Positions 37,612 to 46,586 of a stretch of DNA of 64,000 nucleotides are shown here, in pieces. The notes under the pieces are model-generated. The model was not told the origin of the DNA, did not search any database, and saw nothing but the letters and a program-made list of their open reading frames with translations. Positions within the stretch are counted from its first letter, which is position 1. Every line of letters starts with the position of its first letter. The DNA comes from Sphingomonas sp. 7/4-4 (GTDB taxonomy: Bacteria > Pseudomonadota > Alphaproteobacteria > Sphingomonadales > Sphingomonadaceae), in contig NZ_CP115960.1 in assembly GCF_027941955.1 (NCBI RefSeq), positions 3,612,501 to 3,676,500 on the forward strand, given 5' to 3'. Both the position numbers and the translations under genes were made by a program.

Positions 37612-38205
37612 ATGATCGCGCATCTCAAGGGCACGCTGGCGGCGACCGGCGCCGACTATGCAGTGATCGACGTGAACGGCGTCGGCTATCTCGTCGGCGC
37701 CTCGGCCAAGACGCTCGAGAAACTCGGGATCGTCGGCGATCCGGTGACGATCCACACCGAGATGCTCGTCGCCGAGGATTTCATCCGGCTGATGGGCTTC
37801 GCCACCGCGGATGAGCGCGACTGGTTCAAGCTGCTCACCCATGTCCAGGGCGTCGGCTCCAAGGTCGCTCTGGCGATCCTCTCGATCCTCGCGCCGGACG
37901 AACTGCGCACCGCAGTCGCCCGCGCCGATTCGGCGATGATCGCACGCGCCAACGGCGTGGGCCCCAAGCTCGCCCAACGCATCGTCAACGAGCTCAAGGA
38001 CAAGGCCGGCGGCATCGCGCTCGGCGGCGTCTCGGTTGCCGCTCCGGCGGGCGGCGCGGCGGCGGACGCGGTTTCGGCGCTGCTCAACCTCGGCTTCAAG
38101 CCGGCCGAGGCGTCGACTGCGGTGAGCGCCGCGAACGACGAACTCGGCGCGGGCGCGACGCTCGACGCGCTGGTCCGGCTAGCGCTCAGAAAGGCGGCGA
38201 AATAG
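37612..38205 (+). CDS. ruvA: Holliday junction DNA helicase subunit RuvA
   Basis: The 197-residue protein has the N-terminal OB domain ([20 protein letters not shown]), two helix-hairpin-helix motifs ([18 protein letters not shown] and [19 protein letters not shown]), and a C-terminal RuvB-binding domain ([20 protein letters not shown], then [14 protein letters not shown]). It binds the junction and loads RuvB rings for branch migration. In most genomes ruvB follows directly; here two extra genes intervene. Confidence 0.96.
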   Translation: MIAHLKGTLAATGADYAVIDVNGVGYLVGASAKTLEKLGIVGDPVTIHTEMLVAEDFIRLMGFATADERDWFKLLTHVQGVGSKVALAILSILAPDELRTAVARADSAMIARANGVGPKLAQRIVNELKDKAGGIALGGVSVAAPAGGAAADAVSALLNLGFKPAEASTAVSAANDELGAGATLDALVRLALRKAAK

Positions 38206-38274
38206 CTGAACTTGTTGCGACTTGCCAATGATCGGCTGGAAGCATAGCCTTCGCCGACCAAGTCAGGAGGGCGC

Positions 38275-38858
38275 ATGAAACGGCTACTTCTCGTGACGAC
38301 CAGCGCGCTGCTGGTGCTTCCCGATATCGCGATGGCGCAGGCAACGACCAGGCCCGTCCCCGGCCAGGAACGGCCGGTCGGCCGGCCGCAGGTCCAGCCG
38401 CCGAAGCCCAATCCCGGCCAAAACGTACGGCCGCCGCGGCCTAATCCTGGCCAAGGGTGCGGCCGCCGCGGCCCAATCCCGGTGGCCCTTCGATCCAGCC
38501 GCCACGGCCCAACCCGGGCGGGCCTTCGATCCAGCCGCCGCGGCCGGGTCCGGGCCAGGGCGTTCGTCCGCCAAGGCCGCGGCCGCCGCATCGTCCCGGC
38601 TATCGTCCGCCGCACTTCCGGCCGATCCATGGCCCGGTGTTCCATTATCCGCGCGGCTGGCGCTACCGGCGCTGGTCGATCGGCCTGCTGCTGCCGAGCC
38701 TGTTCCTCTCCTCGACCTATTACTACGACAATTATTATAATTTCGGCTTCGGTCCGCCCCCGCACGGCTATCGCTGGGTGCGTTATGGCCCGGACCTGCT
38801 GCTGGTGAATATCCGCACGCGGCGCATCGCCGACGTGATCTACGGCGCGTTCCGATGA
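38275..38858 (+). CDS. RcnB-like periplasmic protein (frameshift in this sequence)
   Basis: A signal peptide (MKRLLLVTTSALLVLPDIAM) precedes a low-complexity stretch with repeated PPRPNPG units and a C-terminal RcnB-like domain: YRPPHFRPIHGPVFHYPRGW, then YYYDNYYNFGFGPPPHGYRW and VRYGPDLLLVNIRTRRI. RcnB-type proteins act in the periplasm with metal homeostasis in some species. The frame breaks at a G3 run (38456-38458); one added G gives NPGQGVRPPRPNPGG. It lies between ruvA and ruvB, which it does not normally accompany. Confidence 0.7.
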
Positions 38859-38880
38859 AGTGAATGTCGGCGTCGGCCAG

Positions 38881-38915
38881 GTTCGCACCCGCCCTCGACA
38901 GGCATGGGTGCGAAC
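38881..38915 (+). terminator. Hairpin downstream of the RcnB-like gene
   Basis: GTTCGCACCC and GGGTGCGAAC are perfect ten-base arms around a 15-base loop, 22 bases past the stop of the RcnB-like gene. There is no clear T-run. It could end that transcript and separate it from the GFA-ruvB pair. Confidence 0.5.
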
Positions 38916-38931
38916 GGGTAGAGAACATACC

Positions 38932-38958
38932 ATGACCGACGCCGACCGCATCCTCACC
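38932..38958 (+). pseudogene. Relic of the ruvB 5' end
   Basis: ATGACCGACGCCGACCGCAT followed by CCTC matches the real ruvB start at 39450 (TTGACTGACGCCGATCGCAT, then CCTC) with only third-position-type changes apart from the start codon. It encodes MTDADRIL. Homology ends after about eight codons. It shows that the ancestral start matched the TTG at 39450. See also the following relic. Confidence 0.75.
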
Positions 38959-38973
38959 GTCTCCTGCAGCGCC

Positions 38974-39061
38974 GAGGCTCGACCGCGGTGAGTGCCGCCA
39001 ATGACGAGCCGGGCACGGGTGCGACGCTCGACGCGCTGGTGCTGCGAAAGGCGGCGAAATG
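38974..39061 (+). pseudogene. Relic of the ruvA 3' end
   Basis: This segment closely matches the last 30 or so codons of ruvA (38109-38205). It keeps [10 protein letters not shown], then GATLDALV and RKAAK before the stop, with a one-base loss near its start and loss of three codons (RLA) near the end. It directly follows the ruvB relic, in the reverse order to the real genes, and its stop overlaps the ATG of the GFA gene. No translation is expected. Confidence 0.8.
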
Positions 39062-39457
39062 ACCACGCGCGTAGCGACCTGCCGGTGTGGGCAGCTTAAG
39101 GCCGAGTGCCATGGCGAACCGGTGCGCATTTCGGTGTGCCATTGCCTTAACTGCCAGCAGCGCAGTGGCTCCGCCTTCGCCGCGCAGGCGCGCTGGCCCG
39201 CCGAGCAGGTGCGCATCAGCGGCGATTCGACCGAGTGGGTACATGTCGGCGACAATGGCGGCGTCACGGACTTTCACTTTTGCCCCCTTTGCGGCTCGAC
39301 GGTCTGGTACCAGGGCGGCGGGATGCCCGAACTGATCGCGGTCGCGATCGGCGCCTTCGCCGACCCCGATTTCCCGGCGCCGTATTTCTCGGTGTGGGAG
39401 CAGCGCAAGCACGCCTGGGTCACGATCACCGGCGACGGAGTTGAGCACTTTGACTGA
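39059..39457 (+). CDS. GFA family protein (glutathione-dependent formaldehyde-activating enzyme-like)
   Basis: The 132-residue protein carries the zinc Cys pattern of the GFA/CENP-V fold: [25 protein letters not shown] and [12 protein letters not shown]. The family includes S-hydroxymethylglutathione synthase, but most members have unknown substrates. The ATG at 39059 overlaps the stop of a ruvA relic. The last 8 bases overlap the ruvB start chosen here. Its location between ruvA and ruvB is unusual. Confidence 0.85.
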   Translation: MTTRVATCRCGQLKAECHGEPVRISVCHCLNCQQRSGSAFAAQARWPAEQVRISGDSTEWVHVGDNGGVTDFHFCPLCGSTVWYQGGGMPELIAVAIGAFADPDFPAPYFSVWEQRKHAWVTITGDGVEHFD

Positions 39458-40472
39458 CGCCGATCGCATCCTCGCGCCGGTCCGGAAACCCGAGGACATC
39501 GATGCCGCGCTGCGTCCGAAGTCGCTCGACGAGTTCGTCGGGCAGAAGGGCGCGCGGGAGAATCTGCGCATCTTCATCCAGGCCGCCAGGCAGCGCGGCG
39601 AGGCGCTGGATCACGTGTTGTTCTTCGGCCCGCCCGGGCTCGGCAAGACCACGCTCGCGCAGATCATCGCGCGCGAAATGGGGGTGGGGTTCCGCTCGAC
39701 CTCCGGGCCGGTGATCGCCAAGTCGGGCGATCTCGCCGCGTTGCTCACCAATCTCGAGGACGGCGACGTGCTGTTCATCGACGAGATCCACCGCCTCAAT
39801 CCCGCGGTCGAGGAAGTCCTCTATCCGGCGATGGAGGATCGCGCGCTGGATCTCATGATCGGCGAGGGTCCTTCGGCGCGTTCGGTGCGGATCGATTTGC
39901 CGCGCTTCACCCTGGTAGGCGCGACCACCCGGCAGGGGCTGCTCACCACGCCTTTGCGCGATCGCTTCGGCATTCCGGTGCGGCTGCAATTCTACACGGT
40001 CGACGAACTCGAGCGCGTGGTCTCTCGTGCCGCGACCCTGCTCGATCTGCATGTCGCACCCGACGGCGCGCACGAGATTGCCAGGCGCGCGCGGGGCACG
40101 CCGCGCATCGCCGGGCGGCTGCTGCGCCGGGTGCGCGACTTCGCCAATGTCGCGGGCGAGGAGACCGTCCACGCCAGGGTGGCGGATGCCGCGCTGACAC
40201 GGCTCGAGGTTGACGGGCTGGGGCTCGACAGCATGGACCGGCGCTATCTGATGATGATCGCCGACATCTACAAAGGCGGCCCGGTGGGCGTGGAAACGCT
40301 CGCGGCGGGGCTCAGCGAGCCGCGGGACACGATCGAGGAAGTGATCGAACCCTATCTGATCCAGATCGGCATGATCGCCCGAACGGCGCGCGGGCGTTGC
40401 CTGAATGCCGCCGGCTGGAAGCATCTCGGGCTCAATCCACCGCCCACCGCGCAGGAAGGGCTGTTCGACTGA
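39450..40472 (+). CDS. ruvB: Holliday junction DNA helicase RuvB
   Basis: The 340-residue AAA+ motor drives branch migration with RuvA. Motifs are Walker [14 protein letters not shown], Walker [17 protein letters not shown], sensor [18 protein letters not shown] and the C-terminal winged helix ending [11 protein letters not shown]. Two TTG codons are possible starts (39441 and 39450). I prefer 39450 because the relic at 38932 begins at the equivalent codon as ATG. The gene overlaps the GFA gene, so it is probably translated from the same message. Confidence 0.95.
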   Translation: MTDADRILAPVRKPEDIDAALRPKSLDEFVGQKGARENLRIFIQAARQRGEALDHVLFFGPPGLGKTTLAQIIAREMGVGFRSTSGPVIAKSGDLAALLTNLEDGDVLFIDEIHRLNPAVEEVLYPAMEDRALDLMIGEGPSARSVRIDLPRFTLVGATTRQGLLTTPLRDRFGIPVRLQFYTVDELERVVSRAATLLDLHVAPDGAHEIARRARGTPRIAGRLLRRVRDFANVAGEETVHARVADAALTRLEVDGLGLDSMDRRYLMMIADIYKGGPVGVETLAAGLSEPRDTIEEVIEPYLIQIGMIARTARGRCLNAAGWKHLGLNPPPTAQEGLFD

Positions 40473-40516
40473 GGGAGGGGTTCCCCCGCCGGAATCCCTT
40501 GGTTAAGGCCCAACTC

Positions 40517-40963
40517 ATGCATGCGCTCTCCGCCATCGGCCGCTTCCATGGCCTTGAGCATCACTTCGGGCTGCGCGTCTATTTCGAGGACACCGACCTC
40601 ACCGGCGTGGTCTATCATGCCAATTATCTGCGCTACATGGAGCGCGCCCGCTCGGACATGCTGCTCGCCGCGGGTGTCGACCAGCGCACCACTTTCGAAA
40701 GCGGCGAGGGCGCCTACGCGCTGCGCAGCATCCATCTCGACTATCGCGCGCCGGCGCGGCTGGGCGAGGAACTGATCGTGGTCAGCCGGCTTATGGCGAT
40801 GCGCGCCGCTGCCGTCGTCATTCAGCAACGAGTCATGCGGGACGAAACAATCGTGGCCCAAGGAGAAGTCGAGGCGGCGTTCGTCTCCCCGACCGGTCGG
40901 CCGCGGCGTCAGCCGGCAGCGTGGATTGCCGCGTTCGAACCGTTGTTGTGGAAGGGAAACTAA
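40517..40963 (+). CDS. ybgC: YbgC-type acyl-CoA thioesterase
   Basis: The 148-residue hotdog-fold protein has the catalytic Asp in VYFEDTDLTGVVYHANYLRY and the usual MERARSDML follow-on. YbgC thioesters hydrolases are encoded at the head of tol-pal clusters and interact with phospholipid metabolism. The ATG at 40517 gives MHALSAIGRFHGLEHHF; a longer frame upstream has no support. It is followed seven bases later by tolQ. Confidence 0.92.
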   Translation: MHALSAIGRFHGLEHHFGLRVYFEDTDLTGVVYHANYLRYMERARSDMLLAAGVDQRTTFESGEGAYALRSIHLDYRAPARLGEELIVVSRLMAMRAAAVVIQQRVMRDETIVAQGEVEAAFVSPTGRPRRQPAAWIAAFEPLLWKGN

Positions 40964-40970
40964 GCTCGAC

Positions 40971-41660
40971 ATGTTGTTCCTGAATACCGCCGCCGCGACC
41001 ATGTCGCCCGTCGCCCTGTTCCTCCAGGCGGACTGGGTGGTTCGCGGCGTGATGATCGGCCTGCTGCTCGCGAGCCTGTGGACCTGGGCGATCATCCTCA
41101 GTTTCGGCTTCCGCATCGGTTCGGTGAAGAAAGGCATCGCCAGCTTCGAGACCGAATATCGCGAGGCCGACGATATCGACGAATTCCATCGCCGCGTGGC
41201 GAGCCGCGATCAGCCGATCGGCCGGGTCTTCTCGGCGGGCGTCACCGAATGGCGCCGCTCGACCACGGGCAAGTCGATCGACCGCGAAGGTACGCGCGAG
41301 CGCCTTGCCACCGCGATGGGCGCGACCGTAGCGCAGGAGATCGATCGCCTCGCCGACCGGCTGAACTTCCTCGCTACCGTCGGCGCGGTCGCCCCGTTCG
41401 TCGGGCTTTTCGGCACGGTCTGGGGCATCATGCGCAGCTTCACCAGCATCGCCGCCGAGCAGAATTCATCGCTCGCCGTGGTGGCGCCGGGCATCGCCGA
41501 GGCGTTGTTCGCCACGGCGATCGGCCTGTTCGCCGCAATCCCCGCGGTGATCGCCTATAATCGCTACAGCCACGGCATCAATCGCGTCGAGCAGCGGCTC
41601 AACCGCTTCGCCGACGGCTTCCACGCGACGCTCAGCCGTCGCCTGGAGATGGAGGCCTAA
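40971..41660 (+). CDS. tolQ: Tol-Pal system proton channel subunit TolQ
   Basis: The 229-residue inner-membrane protein has three TM segments (near 20-40, 135-155 and 170-190), including ATVGAVAPFVGLFGTVWGIM and IAEALFATAIGLFAAIPAV, the conserved channel helices of the TolQ/ExbB/MotA family. With TolR it uses the proton gradient to power TolA for outer-membrane constriction during division. Length is normal. It runs directly into tolR. Confidence 0.94.
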   Translation: MLFLNTAAATMSPVALFLQADWVVRGVMIGLLLASLWTWAIILSFGFRIGSVKKGIASFETEYREADDIDEFHRRVASRDQPIGRVFSAGVTEWRRSTTGKSIDREGTRERLATAMGATVAQEIDRLADRLNFLATVGAVAPFVGLFGTVWGIMRSFTSIAAEQNSSLAVVAPGIAEALFATAIGLFAAIPAVIAYNRYSHGINRVEQRLNRFADGFHATLSRRLEMEA

Positions 41661-42096
<436 letters not shown>

Positions 42097-42100
42097 CGCG

Positions 42101-42895
42101 ATGGCGCTGACTCGTTCCGAAATAGGAGGACTCGCGGTCGCCGCCGCCGGCCATGCGGCACTGTTCGTGTTGCTCGCGGGCTATTTCCTCCCCGCGCCGA
42201 ACCCGGACAAGCTGGTCAGCACGCCGATGGAGGTGTCGATCACCGACGAGTCCGCGCCGGAGAGCCAGGCGCCGGTGGTGAGCCATGAGGAAGTCGCCGC
42301 CAAGCTCTCGCCGGTCGAGGCACCGCCGGAACCCGAAGCAGCACCGCCCGAACCCCAGCCCGATCCGCAGCCGATCGCCAAGCCGCAACCGACCCCGCCC
42401 AAGCCGGCGCCCGATGCGCGGCCTGCGCCGAAGCAGCCGCCGGCCAAGCCTGCGCCCGCCGCTGCGCCTGCGAAGCAGCCGGCCAGGCGCGACGTACGGG
42501 CGAGCGGGGCGCTGGACGGCATCGTCGCGGGCCTCACCTCGCAGCCGACCAAGGGCAAGGCGACGACCCCGCCTGCCGCGACCGCGGGGCCTGCGGTGCG
42601 TTCGGCGCTCCAAGCCGAGATCATCCGCCAGATCAAGCCGCATTGGACTCCGCCGAGCGGCGCCGACACCGATCAGTTGCGTACCAAGGTAACCGTCCAG
42701 CTCAACCAGGACGGCTCGCTCGCCAGTGAGCTGCGCGTAACCCAGACCGGCATTACCGACAGCAATCGCACGCAGGCGGCATTGGCGCGCGAGCGCGCGG
42801 TGCGCGCTGTCCGGCTCGCGGCACCGTTCAAGCTGCCACCGCAATATTATGATGCGTGGAAGACCATCGCACCCGTTCTGTACGAGGATCTCTGA
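42101..42895 (+). CDS. tolA: TolA-like energy-transducing protein
   Basis: The 264-residue protein has one N-terminal TM (VAAAGHAALFVLLAGYFLP), a Pro/Ala/Lys-rich spanning domain (repeats such as PPEPEAAPPEPQPDPQP), and a C-terminal domain of the TolA/TonB type (ALQAEIIRQIKPHWTPPSGA, then VTVQLNQDGSLASELRVTQT). It links TolQR in the inner membrane to Pal and TolB. Four bases separate it from tolR, and tolB starts three bases after it. Confidence 0.9.
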   Translation: MALTRSEIGGLAVAAAGHAALFVLLAGYFLPAPNPDKLVSTPMEVSITDESAPESQAPVVSHEEVAAKLSPVEAPPEPEAAPPEPQPDPQPIAKPQPTPPKPAPDARPAPKQPPAKPAPAAAPAKQPARRDVRASGALDGIVAGLTSQPTKGKATTPPAATAGPAVRSALQAEIIRQIKPHWTPPSGADTDQLRTKVTVQLNQDGSLASELRVTQTGITDSNRTQAALARERAVRAVRLAAPFKLPPQYYDAWKTIAPVLYEDL

Positions 42896-42897
42896 TC

Positions 42898-44265
42898 ATG
42901 AAGGCCAGCCATTTCGCATTGGGGTTCGTTCTCGCGCTGGGATCGGGAGGCATCGTGCACGCGCAAGAAGTCGCGCCTCCCCGTGCAGCTGGATACGCAG
43001 GACACGCCGCTGAGCGTCGACGTGACCAACGCCGCCGCCAAGGACATGGTGCTGATGATTCCGGCGATGCCGACCTCGGCGGTGACATCCACCGCGGCGG
43101 GATCGACCGACGAGCTCGGCCGCAAACTTGCGCAGATCATCGACGACGATCTGCGCAACACGGGTCTGTTCAAGACGCAGGGCCCAGGCCAGGCGGGGAC
43201 GATCGCCTACAACGAAGTCACCACGCCCAATTACGGCTTGTGGGCCGGACGTTCGGCGCAGGCGCTGGTGCAAGGCTATGTCCGCGCCAACGGCAATGGC
43301 CAACTCACTGTCGGCTGCTATCTCTACGACGTCGCGCTGCAGACCGAGCTGGTGCGCAAGGGCTTCGTGGTCTCGCCGGGCGACTGGCGCCGCGCCGCGC
43401 ATAAATGCGCCGACGCGATCTACACGCGGCTCACCGGCGAAGGCCCGTATTTCGACAGCCAGATCGTCTATGTCGCCGAACAGGGCCCCAAGGGTAAGCG
43501 CCGCAAGCAGATCGCGATCATGGATCAGGACGGCGCCAACCATCGCTTCCTGACCAACGGCCAGAACATCGTGCTCACGCCGCGCATGTCGCCGAAGCAG
43601 AACGCGATCGTGTACATGAGCTATGAGGGCCGCCGCCCGTCGATCTGGATCTACGACATGGCGGCGCGCTCGAACCGGCGGCTGGTCGACAATGTCAGCC
43701 AGAATTTCGCGCCGCATTTCTCGCCGGACGGGCGCTGGGTGCTGTTCTCGATGTCGGTGGCGGGCAATACCGACATTTATCGGATCGCCGCGAGCGGCGG
43801 CCAGCCGCAGCGGCTCACCAACGCGCCCGGCATCGATACCGGCGGCAGCTATTCGCCCGACGGCGGACGAATCGTCTTCGAGAGCGATCGCGGCGGCACT
43901 CAGCAGCTTTATGTGATGAGCGCCGACGGGTCGAACCAGAAAAGAATCAGCTTCGGCGGGGCCGTTATGCCACGCCGGTCTGGAGTCCGCGTGGCGACCT
44001 GATCGCCTTCACCCGCACCGGCGGCGGCGCGTTCCGCATCGGCGTGATGAATTCGAGCGGGGGCGGCGAGAAACTGCTGACCAATGCTTGGGGCGACGAG
44101 GGGCCCACCTGGTCGCCCAACGGCCGCGTGTTGATGTTCTTCCGCGCGACGCAGGGCTCGGGACGGCCGGACCTGTGGTCGGTCGACCTGACCGGGGTGA
44201 ACGCCCGCAAGATTCCCACACCGCTGGACGGCTCGGATCCGAGCTGGGGACCCATTCGCCCCTGA
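42898..44265 (+). CDS. tolB: TolB beta-propeller (two frameshifts in this sequence)
   Basis: A signal peptide ([20 protein letters not shown], then HAQ) precedes an N-terminal domain ([39 protein letters not shown]) and a six-bladed propeller with typical repeats ([58 protein letters not shown]). TolB is periplasmic and binds Pal and TolA. Breaks are near 42976-42982, where removing one C or adding two restores the frame, and at a G4 run (43958-43961), where one added G gives [16 protein letters not shown]. Both are probably sequence errors. Confidence 0.9.
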
Positions 44266-44330
44266 AACGTTACGCTCGCGTAGTGTGCGTATCGGGTTGC
44301 AATCAGAATCATGAGTAGAGGAGGAATTAG

Positions 44331-44840
44331 ATGGCCAAGATGACGACCAGCCTGGTCCTGGGCCTGGCGCTTGTCGCCACCGCGGGTTGCGCCAAGAAGC
44401 GCCCGCCCGAACTGCCGCCGGCCCCGACCGAGACTCCGGTGGCCGCCGATGGCGGCGAGAGCAGCGATACGCTGGCGGGCCGGCTGAACGAGCAGTTCAA
44501 GCGTGAAGTCACCAGCGACACCGTGCATTTCGCGCTCGACCAGTACGACATCGATCCGGAAGCGCGTGCGATCCTCGACAGCCAGTCGCAATGGCTGGTC
44601 GCGCACCCCGAGGCGCGGATCACGATCGAGGGGCATTGCGACGAGCGCGGCACGCGCGAATATAATCTCGGCCTCGGCGATCGCCGCGCCAATGCCGCGA
44701 AGAACTATCTCGCGGCGCGTGGCGTCTCGGCCACGCGGATCACGACGATCAGCTACGGCAAGGAGCGGCCGTTGGCGCTGGGCTCGGACGAAGCCAGCTG
44801 GGCGCAGAACCGTCGTGCGGTGACCATCGTCATCAACTGA
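44331..44840 (+). CDS. pal: Peptidoglycan-associated lipoprotein Pal
   Basis: The 169-residue lipoprotein has a lipobox (LVATAGC) and an OmpA-like peptidoglycan-binding domain: VHFALDQYDIDPEARAIL, then TIEGHCDERGTREYNLGLGD and RRANAAKNYLAARGVS. It anchors the outer membrane to murein and is the last gene of the Tol-Pal cluster. The GTAGAGGAGGAATTAG leader has a strong ribosome site. I see no cpoB/ybgF gene after it in this window. Confidence 0.95.
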   Translation: MAKMTTSLVLGLALVATAGCAKKRPPELPPAPTETPVAADGGESSDTLAGRLNEQFKREVTSDTVHFALDQYDIDPEARAILDSQSQWLVAHPEARITIEGHCDERGTREYNLGLGDRRANAAKNYLAARGVSATRITTISYGKERPLALGSDEASWAQNRRAVTIVIN

Positions 44841-44933
44841 CGCGGCTCTTCACGGGCTTTTCGGGCGCCGTCGGTCCCTGCGGATCGGCGGCGTTCGCAT
44901 GTCTGTCGATTGCGCTTGCGACTCTCCACGTTT

Positions 44934-44955
44934 CGATATAAATACGATATCATAA
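44934..44955 (+). promoter_or_regulatory. AT-rich direct repeat upstream of the SPFH operon
   Basis: CGATATAAATA and CGATATCATAA are imperfect tandem 11-base units, one helical turn apart, and together also give a GATAT...ATATC dyad. They lie 16 bases before the SPFH start with GGAGGG in between. The AT-rich patch is unusual here and could be a -10 region or operator, perhaps for the Arc-type protein encoded in the same operon. Function is inferred. Confidence 0.4.
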
Positions 44956-44970
44956 TTAACGGAGGGAATA

Positions 44971-45876
44971 ATGACGGACATCAGGGGCGCGACATCTGCA
45001 TTGCGGCAGAGCAGCGAGCGCGCGGCACACACCATGAGCGGCTATGGCATGCTGCTCGTGCTGCTGCTGGCGATCGCCGGAGTCGCCGTGACGATCAGTC
45101 AGATCGATCGCGTGGCGGATTGGATCATCGTTTCCGGGTTGTTCGCGTCGTGCGTGCTGTTCCTGTTCGTGGTGAGCGGTTTTTATCTGCTCCAGCCCAA
45201 TCAGGCGACGGTGATCACCTTGTTCGGCGATTATCGCGGCACCGATCGCACCACCGGGCTGCGCTGGACCTGGCCCTGGATGATCAAGAAGCGGGTGTCG
45301 GTGCGCGCCAACAACATCATCTCGGATCGGATCAAGGTGAACGATCTGCGCGGCAATCCGATCGAGATGGCGGCGCAGGTGGTGTGGCGCGTGACCGATA
45401 CCGCGCAGGCTTTGTTCGACGTCGACGATTACAAGGCGTTCGTGATGGTCCAGATCGAGGCGGCCGTGCGCACGATCGGCTCGCGCTATCCCTATGACGA
45501 TTTCGAGCATCAGGAAGTCACGCTGCGCGGCAATCACGATCAGGTCGGCGCCGAGTTGCGCACCGAGTTGATCGCGCGGCTCACCGTTGCCGGCATCACC
45601 GTCGACGAATGCGGCTTCACCCATCTCGCTTATGCGCAGGAGATCGCCGGAGCGATGCTGCGGCGTCAGCAGGCCCAGGCGGTGGTCGCAGCACGCACCA
45701 CTTTGGTCGAGGGCGCGGTCGGCATGGTCGAAATGGCGCTTGCGCTGCTTTCGGAGAAGAACGTCGTCGAGCTCGATGACGAGCGGCGCGCCGCGATGGT
45801 CTCGAACCTGATGGTGGTGTTGTGCGGCGAGCGCGACACGCAGCCGGTCGTCAACGCGGGTTCGCTCTACCAGTAG
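44971..45876 (+). CDS. SPFH/band 7 domain membrane protein
   Basis: The 301-residue protein has two N-terminal hydrophobic segments (near 25-42 and 52-72) followed by an SPFH domain: [40 protein letters not shown], then [20 protein letters not shown] and [24 protein letters not shown] proteins form large membrane assemblies linked with proteases and microdomains. A small Arc-like gene follows eight bases later, a pairing I recall as recurrent in proteobacteria. Confidence 0.88.
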   Translation: MTDIRGATSALRQSSERAAHTMSGYGMLLVLLLAIAGVAVTISQIDRVADWIIVSGLFASCVLFLFVVSGFYLLQPNQATVITLFGDYRGTDRTTGLRWTWPWMIKKRVSVRANNIISDRIKVNDLRGNPIEMAAQVVWRVTDTAQALFDVDDYKAFVMVQIEAAVRTIGSRYPYDDFEHQEVTLRGNHDQVGAELRTELIARLTVAGITVDECGFTHLAYAQEIAGAMLRRQQAQAVVAARTTLVEGAVGMVEMALALLSEKNVVELDDERRAAMVSNLMVVLCGERDTQPVVNAGSLYQ

Positions 45877-45884
45877 GAAATAGC

Positions 45885-46096
45885 GTGTCGGCACCTCCCA
45901 AAAGGCGTTCCCGTTGCGTCTCGATCCCGCGCTCTACGCGGCGATCGAGCGCAGCGCGGCGAGCGATCTCAGGAGCGTCAACGCGCAGGTCGAATGCCTG
46001 CTGCGCGAGGCGCTGGGGCGGCGCGGAGTCAAATTGGCGGAGCCGGTGCGCGCCAAGCGAGGCCGGCCGCCTAGGGACAAAGGAGACGAAGCATGA
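45885..46096 (+). CDS. Arc/ribbon-helix-helix family protein (frameshift in this sequence)
   Basis: After repair the protein reads SAPPKKAFPLRLDPALYAAI and continues with ERSAASDLRSVNAQVECLLR, a ribbon-helix-helix pattern of the Arc family, with a basic C-terminus (RAKRGRPPRD). About 70 residues. The start is GTG at 45885. The frame breaks at an A4 run (45900-45903); one added A restores it. It may regulate the SPFH operon, a role that is inferred. It overlaps the next gene. Confidence 0.78.
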
Positions 46097-46320
46097 TGTT
46101 TCTGATCGGACGCAAGCGCCGCTGCACCGGGCGCCGCAACCCGCTGCTCGCCGCGGTTCTGGGGGCGGGCTCGGCGCTGATGTTCGGTGCCGCTACGCTT
46201 ATCGAACGGCATGACGGCCAGCGTTGGCCGATCGCGGTTGCCGCAGTGATCTGCGTCGCGCCGATCGGGCTTGCGGTGCTCCGGCTCGTGGCACTCACGC
46301 GCGACGGGGGCGGGAAATGA
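46093..46320 (+). CDS. Small membrane protein, two TM segments
   Basis: The 75-residue protein has hydrophobic spans near 18-35 (LLAAVLGAGSALMFGAATL) and 46-67 (PIAVAAVICVAPIGLAVLRL) and a basic N-terminus (GRKRRCTGRRN). The ATG at 46093 overlaps the Arc stop and the stop overlaps the next gene, so this is a tightly coupled operon gene. Family unknown. Confidence 0.65.
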   Translation: MMFLIGRKRRCTGRRNPLLAAVLGAGSALMFGAATLIERHDGQRWPIAVAAVICVAPIGLAVLRLVALTRDGGGK

Positions 46321-46586
46321 TGAGCCGCCTTCGCGATCTGTACCGCGTCCGCCCCGGCTATTGGTTCGCGCAGAAGCGCTATGGCTGGGGCGTGGTCCCC
46401 GCGACGTGGCAGGGCTGGCTGCTGACGATCGGCATGCTCCTGGTGGCGAGCGGCATCGCCCGGCTCGCCCATCAGCGCAGCGCACTCTACCAGCTGCTCT
46501 TCCTGCCCCTGTTCGTCGGCTTCGTCTGGTTGAGCTGGCTCAAGACCGACGGCGGCTGGCGCTGGCGCTGGGGCGACCGGGATTAG
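46317..46586 (+). CDS. Small membrane protein, two TM segments
   Basis: The 89-residue protein begins MMSRLRDLYRVRPGYWFAQK and has hydrophobic spans near 32-47 (WLLTIGMLLVASGIARL) and 56-72 (LLFLPLFVGFVWLSWLK). A Trp-rich C-terminus (GGWRWRWGD) is notable. The ATG overlaps the upstream stop. Family unknown; it is the last gene of the SPFH operon and overlaps the end of the convergent nuclease gene by four bases. Confidence 0.65.
   Translation: MMSRLRDLYRVRPGYWFAQKRYGWGVVPATWQGWLLTIGMLLVASGIARLAHQRSALYQLLFLPLFVGFVWLSWLKTDGGWRWRWGDRD

Noticed and set aside
38932..39061. A small gene starting at ATG 38932
   Set aside because: The frame is a fusion of ruvB-start and ruvA-end relics and stops early; it is better explained as duplication remains.
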